NCBI GenBank assembly: GCA_036971715.1
Contig: JAVHJL010000004.1
Span: forward strand, 1,302,001 to 1,366,000
Source of the DNA: Arthrobotrys musiformis
Lineage: Eukaryota > Ascomycota > Orbiliomycetes > Orbiliales > Orbiliaceae
DNA: 64,000 bases
Reading direction: 5' to 3'
Shown here: one piece after another, positions 23,610-35,313 of the stretch
Position numbering within the stretch: position 1 is the first letter of the stretch
Layout: each line of letters starts with the position of its first letter
Notes under the pieces: generated by a model
Database searches by the model: none
The model's input: only the letters and a program-made list of their open reading frames with translations
Told to the model about the DNA's origin: nothing
Translations under genes and position numbers: made by a program

Positions 23610-25653
23610 ATGGCAGCAACGTCACCGACTGCCGCAGAGGAGGACCTCTGGTCTTCCATGCTGTCGAATGTCGCTTCGTCGAAACGATTACCCCAGAAAT
23701 CAATTCTCGTACTCGGTACATATCACCTTCTTCTCGTCCACGGAAAAACAATATATAGATAATTATATATTCGACTGGGGTGATGGGAGATCCGTTCGCT
23801 AACCTAGAGGGGTTGCTGTTGTACAGGAGGGGGTGCGGACGAGCAGAAGGAATTCGTGGACGCCCTGGGTGGCTACACATCGGATAGTCGCAAGCAAGGC
23901 CGACGGCCGCCCGTTGCCAACGAATTCGCCCTTGGTTATACATATCTAGACGTCCTAGATGCTGAGCAAGAAGGTTCGAATTCACAATATATACATACAT
24001 CTTATCAAGGTCTCTTATGACTGACAGGGGTACCATCACAGACGTCCTCGCCCGCCTCAGTTTATACCTCGTTTCATCCCCCACACCGGCATTCTCACCG
24101 CTTCTAAAACCGCTATTCACACCCGAACTGCTACCCGATACTCTTGTAATCCTACTTCTCGACTGGCGGACGCCCTGGACATGGCTTAGGCAGACGAGGC
24201 GCTGGATACGGTTGCTCCGAAACATATTCTCGCAATTGGACGATGACGCTAAGGAGGCTTTGGAGGATGTTATGAAGGCTTGTAGGTCCCCCTTTACCCT
24301 ATATTTTTTGAATATAATTTCTTGCGTGGGGGAATAAAGCAACCTGAACGAAGGATTTTACGAAGGTTAGGGGAAGCAAGGCCGAGGAATTTTGGCGAAA
24401 CTGGAGCGATTCAGGTACCCGGAGCGGCTCCGGAGGTACAGATCCCACTGGGTCCCGGGGAGTTCGACGAACCACTAGGGTTACCGTTCCTGGTGGTTTG
24501 CCAGAATGTGAGTCTCTTTATCAACTTATCGAGCGAGGGTTGGGTAGCTACTGACCCAGCATCATGGGATATACAGGCCGACAAAATTGAAACACTGGAA
24601 AGAGAAAGGGGGTGGAAGGAAGAAGAATTCGATTTTGTTCTGCAGTTTATGAGGACAATATTGCTAAAACGTATGGCTTCAGAGTATCTCCTTGAGGCTA
24701 TTACAAAATCTAACACGACTACCTTACAGACGGAGCATCACTCATCTACACAAGCCCCTCAATACCTTCGTCGCTTCAATCACTAGTCTACACCTGCCTC
24801 TCCCTCCCCGTTTCATCAAAGGTACCACTTCCCCCATCCCCCCCTACACAACCTCACCATAACCTAACCAACTAACAAAAACCCCAGCAAACCCTCCGCC
24901 ACAACGTAATCGAGCGCGAAAGAGTCCTAGTACCCCCCTCCTGGGACTCCTGGGGCAAAATCCGCGTCCTCCGCGACTTCGACGTCGAAGGCGTAGGTTC
25001 CGGCTGGTCCGTCGACATTGACTTTTCCCCCGCCGCAGCATCGACAACCACGGAATCAGACCTGGATGCACCCGTGGAAGGCGGTGCGGTGGAATTATTC
25101 GAGGAAGTCATCCGCGACAGTAGGAGTGATGATTCGCTTGCCGCGTTGAGGCCCAAGGGGGCTATAGAAATGCCACCGGTGGATTTACAAGAGTTCCTTG
25201 CGACGCAGTTGGAGGTTTTGGATAGTAAGAGGGAGGATGAGAAGGGGTCTGGTGGTGGGGGTAGTGGGGTTGGAGCTGGCGGGAATAGGAATGCGATGGG
25301 GACTGTGGGGATGGGGGAGACGGATAGTAGAGTTAGAGATCATGTTGGGCCTGTGCAGTTTAATGTCGGTGGGATACAGGTTGATGCGGATGATATGCTG
25401 CGGAGGATAAAGGTGAATTTCCACCCCCTCAATATAAAAAACTGAATAGACTACTAACATATTTTAAAAACAGGACCGAGACGCAGCCGCAAGTCTCGAC
25501 CCATCCGCCGCAAACGCCTCAGCGGGACCAACCTCCCCCGGCGGCGACGGCAAGACTCAAAACGAAGTACTAGCCCAATTCTTCAGCAGCTTGATGAACA
25601 AGAAAGGAGCTGGCGGAAAAGGTGGATCAGGCGGCGGAGGCTCTGGAAAGTAA
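23610..25653 (+). CDS. Cytoplasmic dynein light intermediate chain
   Basis: Eight exons (23,610-23,715; 23,827-23,973; 24,042-24,281; 24,371-24,507; 24,577-24,670; 24,730-24,821; 24,888-25,412; 25,474-25,653) encode 506 residues of the dynein-1 LIC, which anchors on the heavy chain and links the motor to cargo adaptors. Family landmarks in order are SILVLG, NEFALGYTYLDVLDAE, ILLLDW followed by PWTW, GPGEFDEPLGLPFLVVCQN, LLKHGASLIYTSPS and SWDSWGKIRVL. The C-terminus is Gly/Ser-rich. The P-loop after SILVLG lacks the usual GKT residues, in line with fungal LICs having lost nucleotide binding. Exon 3 was placed at the CAG ending at 24,041, because earlier AGs break the frame. The donor at 23,974 (GTTCGA) is weak. 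The gene converges on the Rab-GAP gene. Confidence 0.95.
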
Positions 25654-25817
25654 AAAAAACCTCTTCAAGGATGTAACATTTTTCATACCCTTCATCTTAT
25701 CGACTGTTTTCCACCCCCTAGTTCTGAGCGTCATGTTTTTTTTTTTAACTTGTTGTGCTTGATATTTAATAGTCCACCCGGACTACCATTTTTATAAGAA
25801 ACCTACATGGAATCTGT

Positions 25818-25823
25818 AATAAA
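25818..25823 (+). terminator. Probable polyadenylation signal (AATAAA) of dynein LIC
   Basis: A perfect AATAAA hexamer 165 bases beyond the LIC stop codon, on the gene's strand. It is followed by T-rich sequence, as expected around fungal cleavage sites. Confidence 0.5.
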
Positions 25824-26182
25824 CCCCCTCTTCTTTCCCTCGCATTCATCTTACTTCCGTTGCGAATCTTCCTGTCTCTTTTCTTTTTAAAAATTTTCAT
25901 AGCTCACGGCGGCTGATTGTATATAGCGGGGGTACAAAAAAAAATAAGCAAGAGGAGGAAAAAAAAGATAAAAGAGGACCGAAGAATAACCTCACCCTTT
26001 TGCGAATGAGAGAGAGAGCTAGAATCATATATCATCCTAAACTAGTTTAAATTTGCAAACCATGCAATTAATATAAACCATCAAAGTCGATTCACATCAT
26101 GCAGCAAGAATTAGAACAGATATTTCCGTTTCTCTAAGAACCACTTATCAGCTAACCAGGCTTAGCTATGAATACAAATGTG

Positions 26183-26208
26183 AAAAAAAAAAAAAAAAAA
26201 AAAAAAAA
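26183..26208. repeat. Poly(A) run, 26 bases
   Basis: An uninterrupted run of 26 A bases within the convergent 3' region. It is soon followed by a T run, so the two could pair as a hairpin in transcripts. Confidence 0.9.
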
Positions 26209-26632
26209 CTCATGATCGTTTTTTTTTTTTTCTTCTTCTTACTGCAATTCCAAAATAAAATCATCCCACGCGGTATAAATCATGTCTTATTAACCAAAAA
26301 GAAGAAGAAAAAATCAATCATCCGGGTTCGAAGTTTGGGAGGGAGAAAATGACAGTTTGAAAAGAAAGAGAACACCGTTATCCACCAGTTAGGAAAAAAG
26401 AATTACAAGGGAAACAGAATAAACACTGCCAATAGCCCGGCTGATACATCATTTCCTCCTACCTATGTGCTCCAGCAAACGCCAAAAGCTTGAAAAAAAA
26501 AAAAAAAACGAACAAGAAAAAAAAAAGTAGACTTGTGAGGCTAGCCAAATTTCCGAAGAGATCGGGAAAGAAGTAGGAACAACCGCTAAAGAAAGGGAAA
26601 AAATAGGACATCAAACAACCATGCCTTAGGGT

Positions 26633-29600
26633 CTATTTGTCCATGTCGAACTCGACTCTATTCGGCAGGGGGGTCGTGGGAGTCCGTAGTTCTTCAATAT
26701 GTGTAGTCGCCAACGAAGATGTAGGGCTACCGAGTAGTGTTCCGGAAGCACCATCATCCTCAGGTAACCCAGTTTTGATCGCTAATTTCGCAGCGTCGTC
26801 TACGACACTAGCTTCTGCACCCTTCAGCAAATCTCTATCTCCCTCCATGATACTCTTTGCATCTCCTGCATCTCCTTCGTCTTCCTCGTCTTCCTTATAC
26901 TTCCCGGGTACCGCGTTCCTCTCCATCTCCTTCTGGGCTTCGTCCATCCTCCTTCTAACCTCCTGCGCGACCCTCATGCCATCATTAACAATGTTGTCAA
27001 GTACGCCTCTCAATCCCTTCGCACCGGCGATGCCTCCACCGCCTAGGTTACCGAAGGCGCTAGCACCGGAAACACTCCTACCACCCGGGGTCTTAGACCC
27101 GTCTGTCGAAAGCACGATCGAATCTGCAAATCCCGTTTCGAAGAAGTATTCTAGAACTTCATCCGCTAGGACAATCATTCTGAATGTTGGTAGTGTGATA
27201 TACAGTGGGTTTGCCGGATCCAATGCGATATTTGCCGACATCGCCGAAGGTCTGGTATTCGCATCGAGGTCTAAGGAATCTTTTCCCTCTGTGGATTCAT
27301 CCCTCTCCTTCTCCTTTCCTTTAACCGCTCCCTTCTCCTTGACTGGGCTCTTGATGCTTTCGTCATCCTCATCGTCGGATGCTAAATCCAATAGATCGAC
27401 CAACTCGTCCATGCCTTCAACCCCGGTGCTGACTTCCTCCTGCTTCCCTTGCTGGTCTGGATCCGCGTATTCAAAGCATCGTCTGATAAATCCGCTGACA
27501 CTTCCCAAGAAAGGGTCCGTGCCTCCCTTCCCTTCACCACCTCTATTCTGGTCCCCAATATTTGGTGGAGTCTCCCATCCTCTTCTTGTGATAAACAGTA
27601 AGGCTTCGCTGATTCTCAAGATACCTTCCCGATCAACTCTTCCATCTCCATCATCGTCATATAACTCGAAGAAGTAACTTATACTCTCCATGATATCTTT
27701 CTTGCCCTTGATCCCCGCAAGTCCTGAAACTACATCTTGCAACGAAAGCCCGGATCTATAATCTGTATCCCAACGTCTGAACAGTCTCTGCATGAATTCG
27801 TGGTCTGCTGGTTCGGCGTTATCACCCCACGGGTTCAAGTTGATGCTTTTCTTCCTTCCATTGCCGCCCCACTGTGGATCCAACGACCCACCAAGACTCG
27901 GCGAGAACAGCTGTGAAGGGGAATCCGCAATAGCCCACTTTGCCACGCCGGCCAAGAATTCTCTGAAGTAGTCGTAGTCCATGAGTTGTGACGAAGGGCC
28001 AAGACCGATACGTCCCTTCTCACTGATACTCTTTTCGCTAATACTTCTCGCCGAACTCATGATTTTCTTTTCGTTAAGTCGTTCCTTTTCCAGTTCGATG
28101 GCTGCAAGGCGTTCCTGTCGTTCGTACAGGACCTTGTAGAATCTATCGTATATGTACCCGAGGTCATTGGTTGCCAGCCTTTTGCTTTCCGGTCCAAGAT
28201 TTCGGAGTGTTGTACGTTTGGCGAAGGATTCGATGGATGAGAGGACAGAGTCCTTGTGCTTGGCTCTTTGGTCGGTGATCGTTTGTTCTGTTATTCCCGA
28301 GAACTCGCGGAAGGCGACGACCATAAGCTCTTGGAAGCGTGTGACCGCTCGTAGCTTCTCGTTGTCGCTTCTGGGGTGGGCGCTTTCGTCCAAGCGGAGG
28401 AAGTAATTCTTCAAACAGCTGATGAACGCTCCGTCGTCTGTAACATCGAGAAGCTCTTCACCGTTGATGCGAAGAATTGCCAACCCGACTTGGAAGAGTA
28501 CCTTGGGGCCTTCGAGGAAGAAGACATCAAGAACTCTGAAAGCAAAGACGAGTGGCATGGAGTTGATGAAGAGGGAGAGGAACCATGGGAGCGATACGAC
28601 GGAAAGTTGGACATCCGATTTGACGAGGTGCTCCCAAAGGATCGGCATGGTCTTCTCGACAAGCGATTCAAACACCCTCTGGTCGAGGAGGGTGCCATAC
28701 ATGGTCTGAGAGTAGTAGCCTGGGACCAGGCGGTCGCAGAGCGTGGATAGAAGGAAGAAGGCTTGGGTCTCGGACATGTAGCTATACAATTGTTAGCATC
28801 GCACTCGTTTTTGTTGTTTTTGTTGAAAATTGTATAAGTACTGACATGAGGAGGGCAGCCACGACAATATTCATTGCCTGGCAATAACCGACATCAGGAT
28901 TCTTCCAACTGTATGCACTAAGTACTCGACGGAGTCTGCCGATGCCTTCTTCACTCTGGAAACCCGGATATTCCGGTAAACTACGGTTCAGGTCCTTTTC
29001 GATTTCGTCAATGGATAGTGAATGTCGGCCTGAGAACTCGGTAAGGGTATCTGTGTATAGTGTCGGGTTGAATAGTCGTCCATACAGCGACCCGGAGGTC
29101 AACTCCCAAACTTCTCCGCGTAACCTCTGGATTTTATAGTCAGTTATACATCTTCGAGTTGGTTGATTATGTGGGTTATCCTACATTAGGTAATCCGACC
29201 CGAATTAGCTTGTGAAACGTTGGCTGTCGTATCAGAGTGATATTCCGGCCGTTTTCTATGCTATGGTCAGCAAGTCAAAGGGTTTCGCAGGAAATCACCA
29301 GCAACAGCACAAACCTCGTAGGTATTCAGCCCATAATCTCATCTTGCTCCTATCACGTAGCTTTTTTGCATCACCGGGATACTTCCAAACCATACCCAAT
29401 CCCGCATCTGGCTCTTCTTTCACACCGTCCTTTGATTTCCCAGCAGTGACAAGCCATTCGCTGTAACAGCTACCGACCAGCATTCTCAGGTTCTTCATCT
29501 CGCTCATCTGGCTTCTCAGGTTTTTCTTCAAGGCCTCGCAGAACTTCTCGCATGTCGACCGTAGCGAATTGAATTGTAATGTGAGCTTCTGGTCGTTGTG

Positions 29601-30008
29601 CCATGTTGTTACGGCTAAGGCGAATAGGTAACTTCGGGAATGAAGACGTTCCACCCGTCGGATTGCTACTAACGGTAATGTGAAACCGCAGCTTGGAGGA
29701 CCAGCTGTACTAGATGATGATGAACCAGCCCCCGAGGCAGAAGACGGTGCAGATGAGGAGAAGCAGAGGAAGGATTCGGAGAGATGGAGACGGCCGAAGT
29801 AGTGTTCTCCCGTAGGTAAACTCAGCTCGCACGGGATGACGGCAAGAGGGTTTTCAGAGTCCGGGAGACGGAAGTTGGAGCGGAACAAGACGGCAGGAGT
29901 TTGGCCATCGCTGGAAGAACCGTTGACCTGATTCAGCAGGGAAGGTGGGAGGATGTTCGGATCTATAAAGGACGAAGCCTTGGAGATCAGAGAGGATAGA
30001 GAGAGCAT
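26633..30008 (-). CDS. GYP2: GRAM-TBC-EF-hand Rab GTPase-activating protein (Gyp2/Mdr1, TBC1D8/9 class)
   Basis: Four exons on the minus strand (30,008-29,315; 29,255-29,185; 29,126-28,846; 28,781-26,633) encode 1,064 residues. The protein should stimulate GTP hydrolysis by Ypt/Rab proteins in membrane traffic. A GRAM domain lies at about residues 50-175 (GEHYFGRLHLSESFLCF). The TBC domain starts near 250 with LIRVGLPNRLRGEVWELTSGS. It keeps both catalytic fingers, the Arg in IEKDLNR (near 302) and the Gln in GYCQ (near 337). A single EF-hand (YDDDGDGRVDREG) is near 725. The C-terminal 300 residues are acidic and probably disordered. The junctions restore NGRNITLIRQPTF and ALLIYMSETQAF, as in the family. 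The start is an ATG 231 codons before the first junction. Confidence 0.95.
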
Positions 30009-30337
30009 GACCCGACCCGATGGTTTGTGTACCGATGCAGCTGAAGTTCAAGATGAGGTTGAAGCTAGATTCTTTTGTACACGGAAGGTGGGTATAGGAA
30101 AATAAATTGATGTCGGCTGGAGGTCTGAGTGAGGTCGGAGATGCAGATGTGAGGTATGAGATATGGGCGTATGGGCGTATGAGGGTGGGTGTGTGGTAGT
30201 TTGGGTGAGGTGTTGGTGTTCGAGACGGCGTTAGTAATTCTGGTTGGTTGGTTTGGTGTTGCAGCTGAGGTTCAGGTCCAAGCAGGTTCAAGCTTCCCGC
30301 AAGCAGCAGCCAATCCCCCGCCAAAGGTAACACTACC

Positions 30338-30364
30338 GACTCTACTGACTCTACTGACTCTACT
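30338..30364. repeat. Tandem repeat, GACTCTACT x3
   Basis: Three perfect copies of a 9-bp unit, upstream of the Rab-GAP gene. It may be a small minisatellite or a cluster of protein-binding sites; there is no further evidence. Confidence 0.85.
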
Positions 30365-30497
30365 ATCTAGTACTTTTGGCTGATTGATGGATTTATGTTG
30401 CAGGATATCAATAAATAACAGGCGACGACGGGAAACGTTACGTAGAAGGGGGTGATTGGTTAAAGGGGATGTGGATTTCTATCAGATCTGCTGGAAT

Positions 30498-30518
30498 GAG
30501 AGAGAGAGAGAGAGAGAG
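30498..30518. repeat. GA dinucleotide microsatellite
   Basis: A pure GA run of 21 bases. Such tracts are common in fungal promoters and vary in length between strains. Confidence 0.9.
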
Positions 30519-31620
30519 TCTTGGTCTGTAGGCAGGCCACAGGCAGACCAAAGGCAGGCAGGGGCACAGACTCCAGCGGAGTCGACTATCTCCATTTGAG
30601 CCTCGTCAGCGTCGCATGCAATCACACTTATACTACACTAGCCACATTTATAATATAATCTTCATATTGCTTTGTATGGCTAGGCAGAGGGCTCGAGGAA
30701 TGCGTTGAATGTGAACGAATACCATATCCATCGATGTGGCCTCTGCGGAACATATCTACTGTATACACGTACAAAACAGTGGAGATATGTGTATATGGAT
30801 ATGATTTGACAGGTAACAGCTTCCAGATTGCAGCGGCCGGTCGGCTGCATGTTGGTGACGTCGGGCTAGTCTCGGGTGGGCTTGACCCTGCCGGCACGGT
30901 ACATATACACCCCGCTCCAACTCGAACTCCCCCCTCGGACCTCCAAAATCTCCAGCTGCGTATGTGTGTATGGTGTTATTATTACAAATTCGTGTCTGGA
31001 TAGTTCGTATTCATAATAGCCTGTGGTAATTGTAATCCGTCGACGCGTGCCTGCTAGCTATATTATACTTGACCGGGATGGCCGTGGATGGGTTACAAGG
31101 CCATTTTTCCCAGTTTGGACAAAAAAGCGTTGTTTGCGCCAAACAGCAACAAAAAAACAACAAACAACAAGAAAAGACGAGATGCGCTCAATCAAGCTGT
31201 TCAGGTCGCAGTCGATGGATCTAATTAACCAATTGACCCTCTCATCAATCATCATCTCCACACCCCCTCTCCCTTCCCCTCACCTCTCCTATAATACTCA
31301 TCTCCATCTCCATCGAATTCAACTTCGACTCCAACTTCACCTTCATCCTTCTTCGGCTCTCTTCTTCCTTCGACTTCTTTGAACCCTCCAGAATAGTCCG
31401 TTTTCTCCCATCGGATGCCAATTCCATCTTTGCTGCACCTGCATTCCAACCCGCCCGTTAGTCTCATTTGCCCCGTCACGTTTCCTCCAATCCTGCATTA
31501 TCACGCCCACCCACCATACAGAAGTACCCTGTCGCAAATTATCAGTAAACATACCATCCAATCCCTCCAATAATACAGCTGCACGACACACAGCTGTCCA
31601 ATTTTCTGTTGTCGTGCAAG

Positions 31621-34499
31621 ATGGCCGACCCACTCGGCTTTTCCCACGACAACTCTATTGACAGCGTCCTCTCTGAGGGCTCTTCAATAGGCGGTACCCC
31701 TCGTCGCGCTCATCCTGCTCGTTTCCCTAAACCTACAACTGCTTCGGAGACCCAAGGCACCCTCAAAGCTTCCCGTCTCGCGTCTCCACCGGGTCGCACG
31801 CCTACCCGTACAAACTCCGGCCCCAACGATTCTATTTTGTCTGAGGATTCACCACTCGCCAACCGTACTACCGCTTCGCGCAAAAACTCGGCTGAAAGTC
31901 AGGGTGGCGGCAATCCCGTTACGCCTGGTAATCCAAACGCTGGGAAGAACGCCAAAGGTAGAACATCCACGGCACGTCGTGCAAAGATGAAGAATCGCAA
32001 ATCAGTCGCCGGCATGTCAGAAGAAGAGTCCTCTGCCAGTGAGGCCGAAGGCCCTGGTGGATCAGAAAAAATATTCGAAAAAGCTTTCCAGCGATACGAC
32101 AAAAACAATGATGGGCAGGTGAGTTCTTTATTAATTCTATTGTTATTATTATTTGTTTCCTCATGTGCGGCCATTATACTGACCACCTGTCGTTATAGAT
32201 TCCCATGTCTGATTTCCTGCACTTCTTCGATACCCTACAAACACAACTACCACCTCTCTCGGAGCCTCTGCTCCAGCCTGGCGTCAGAGAGCAAATGATC
32301 AACATGATGTCAGACGTCATGGCGCAATCTGGAAGCCCAATCTATATCAGTAAAATCGAAACCAAAGACTTCTACAGAACAGTCGCTGGGAAAGATATCA
32401 CCCAAGAGTTGAACGACCGACGACAAGGGACCTTCCCGAAGGCAGGAGAAGTCTCAAGCTTTAGGGGAAGACTAGAGGCTGCACGGATACCCGAAGACAT
32501 TGACACAAATCTGATGGAAACACCGCGCCGAGGCTCAGCGATAAGTCCTGAGAGACGGGCCCCATTTGGTGGGTCCTTTGCCCGGCCAACCGGGCCTCGG
32601 AGGCAACAGTCTATTGGTATCAGTCCATTTGGCGAAATTCCCGACGATGAGATTAGCGATCTTGGATCGGGTGAACCAAGTACTGAACTCACTGGTAATT
32701 TCCTTGCTGCATCAACACCAGCACAAATCTCGAAAAGGCCAGGGCACGGATATTTCAGCCCTCCCGGCGCAAGTCCAACCCATTCCACCCTATCATTTGG
32801 TGAAATATCGGCCGCTCCAGGCCTAAGAGCAAATATGGGGTCTCCTGGGTTTAATGCATCTGCAATCCTCGAGCAGGACTTGGCAAACGTTCACCGAGAG
32901 CTCAGACAAAAGCAGGCCGACTACGACGAGAAGGAACAAGAACTGAACGAGCTCAGGCTGCGAGTCGACAGAAACAGAGAAGAGTTCGAAGACGAAATAG
33001 TAGGTCTTAATGAGGAACTAGGTCGTCAGAGAAAAGAGATGGGAGAGAAACGAGCAGAGATTCTCCAGCTCAATAGGGACAAGGACGAACTCCGATCCGA
33101 AGCAGCTGTCTATCTTGACCAACTTGGGGAAGCCAAAAAGGATATTGAAAAGTTCCACCATCAACACGAGGTAGATCGAGAAAGCCTCCGAACCCTGTCC
33201 CAAGAGAATCAAAAATACGCCAAACAGGCTGCCGACGCCCTCCATCGCGCTGAAGCTCTTACAGCAGACCTTCAGACAGTTATGGACCAAAAGAGGGAAA
33301 TCGAGGCCCAAATGGTATCTCTCCAACGAAAGGCCGATGTTATGACCGGGCTCCACAAGCAGATAAAGGACTTACGGGAGGACCAGAAAGAGCGCGAGTT
33401 CGAGATCGATAGGCTCAGGTCTGAACTCCACAGTCGACAGATGGACATCGAGATGCTCATGACTGGCAACCCCACCACTTCCGGCGGTAGATCTAGGCTT
33501 AGTACTGGCCCGGGTGCCCTTGGCTTGTTGAGCGATGAGCTAGGTGATAATGGACTCGATGATGACGATGAGGAAGATGAAGATGAAGAGGAGGAGGAGG
33601 AAGTCGTCACTACCACAAAGACGATTAAACGAAAGAAGAAGCCAACGACTCAAAAGAGAGGAGATACCTCCCTTTCTGATATTGCCTCCCCCGAGCCGTT
33701 TGAAATTGTCGAGAGGGTCGCGGAAACCTCAGAACGTGGTGTTCAATGTGAACTCCCATGGACCGCCGAGTCGGGTACTAGTATGGAAGACGACTCGCCC
33801 ATCCGCATGTTCACGACTGAAACACAAACGGATGTCACTGTCCCCGCTGGTACTTCCCTTCAAGACCACTACGAGGCCCTTGCGCCTCTTCCTCCCCTAC
33901 CAATTATCGAATTCTCAATGGACGAAGAAGGACTCCAAAAGATCAGCGACTACGAGGAGCTCGCAAAGGAAGCGGAACTCTCGCGCAAGCAACTCCGCGA
34001 ACTCAGCCAGGCTATTGGTGTACAAGCCGACGTCATCGAGCGATTGAAGATGCTCGGCGAGGCCAATGCTTCCCACAAAGTTCGCAAGGTCGTCACTGTC
34101 GTTGAGAAGGTCATGCCTGGCGAAAACCCCATCGCCTACCTCAACTACTCTACATACTGGCTCCAAAACTGGTTTTACTTTGCCTTCAAACGCCAGTTTT
34201 CCAAATCGGATAAAGCAGACGAGTGGGCGGATTTCCTATCTTCGCACCCTCAGCCGGATATGACCGCTGTATCCGTATTGCTAGTTCTTTTCATTTCAAT
34301 CTTCCTGATAGGTATCATTTCATTCAGCCTAGCGTGGAAGGTGCATCAGCATGATGCTATGTGGAGACAGTTGAACACTTTGAAAGGTTATCCGAGGTAC
34401 CCTGGGACGACTGGGCCACTCTTCGGGAGTAGAACTTGGAGAGTTTTCAAGTACGACCTCCAGAGGATGTTGTACGGACAAGTTAGGTTCCCAGTTTGA
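31621..34499 (+). CDS. EF-hand, coiled-coil, tail-anchored protein; candidate KASH/LINC tether
   Basis: Two exons (31,621-32,118 and 32,199-34,499) encode 932 residues. After a Ser/Thr-rich basic N-terminus comes one EF-hand-like motif (RYDKNNDGQIPMSDF, near residues 160-174, spanning the splice junction). A disordered segment and a long coiled coil (about residues 390-590) follow. A Glu/Asp tract lies near 615-630, a conserved-looking helical block with AKEAELSRKQLRELSQAIG at about 750-790, and a single hydrophobic segment at about 857-878 (VLLVLFISIFLIGIISFSL). A 54-residue tail ends in VRFPV. I do not recognise an exact family. The order EF-hand, coiled coil, C-terminal membrane anchor matches LINC tethers such as Kms1/Kms2 and KASH5, but the tail lacks the classical PPPX end. 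A vesicle tether is the main alternative. The 80-nt intron has clean GTGAGT/TATAG sites. Confidence 0.85.
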
Positions 34500-35313
34500 G
34501 CGATGAATACTCGATCGCCTTGACTGGGAGGCTTTTCTGCCGGAGGTTTGCACAAACTTGATGAGGGAATCACTCTCCCCAGCTACTTCTTTCCAGGAAG
34601 GCTTCTCCGGCTTGTCTGCGTATTAAAGAGGGTATATACTTTTTTTGTTTCGGAACGACTTACGAGGAATGATATTATCGGAACCACCACATCCCTATTT
34701 TTTATACCTACTGTAATAACACACCTTTTGTTTCTTTTTCTCGATTGTTGTGGGAGTTATGGAGGAAGGGTTCTTGGGGCTGCTTTGTTTTTTTCTATGA
34801 ATGGCATGCGTGTTCAACGGCAACCTTTTCGGCGGCGTTTCATTACGATTCCTTAATTCTCTCCTTAATCTTATAGTCTCCGCCATGCATGTATCCGTAG
34901 GATTAGCGATTCGCCTGGTAGAAAATTGATATGGTATATTTTGTTACGATTAAGTTTCTCCTATGATGTCTCGTAAACCAGGCTGCCTGCTAAAATAGGG
35001 AGCTCATGTATCTGCCAATGGCATCAAGATAATAGTATGTTAGATCCGATCAAGCGATCGAGACGCTACTTGTATATTCATCAATTGCCACGTATACGAA
35101 CACATAATCAATCATAGTTATTAACAACCATCCGGAAATCGCTACTGAAACGCTTCGCAAAACAGTAAAAGTATCTACGGCTGTATACGCTAAATTACAA
35201 AGTCCCTTTACCCCTCCTCCAGCGCCGTAGAAATCATATGTACGTCTACACACCCGTATATCAACAAGACCAACGAAAAAAAAAAAAAAAAAAGTGAGAA
35301 GGAAAAAAACCAT
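34500..35313. other. Convergent 3' region between the EF-hand/coiled-coil gene and INP54
   Basis: About 800 bp, AT-rich, containing the 3' UTRs of two converging genes and a 16-base A run at 35,278-35,293. I see no gene and no clear AATAAA close to either stop codon. Confidence 0.6.

Larger units (their letters stand above)
25654..26632. other. Convergent 3' region between dynein LIC and Rab-GAP genes
   Basis: About 980 bp with the 3' UTRs of two converging genes. A canonical AATAAA is at 25,818-25,823, 165 bases after the LIC stop. A run of 26 A bases lies at 26,183-26,208, and further A and T runs follow. No gene is seen. Confidence 0.65.
30009..31620. promoter_or_regulatory. Divergent promoter region between Rab-GAP (-) and EF-hand/coiled-coil gene (+)
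   Basis: This 1.6-kb spacer holds a 9-bp tandem repeat at 30,338-30,364, a GA microsatellite at 30,498-30,518 and a CREB/ATF-like sequence TGACGTCGGG at 30,856-30,865. A pyrimidine-rich tract at 31,245-31,400 just before the + gene is probably its leader. Frames of 75-119 codons here are chance products of low-complexity sequence. Confidence 0.5.

Noticed and set aside
26637..27677. 346-codon plus-strand frame within the Rab-GAP gene
   Set aside because: It mirrors the low-complexity acidic C-terminus of the sense protein. It is rich in Ser/Phe/Leu from complementary GAA/GAT codons and has no family motif.
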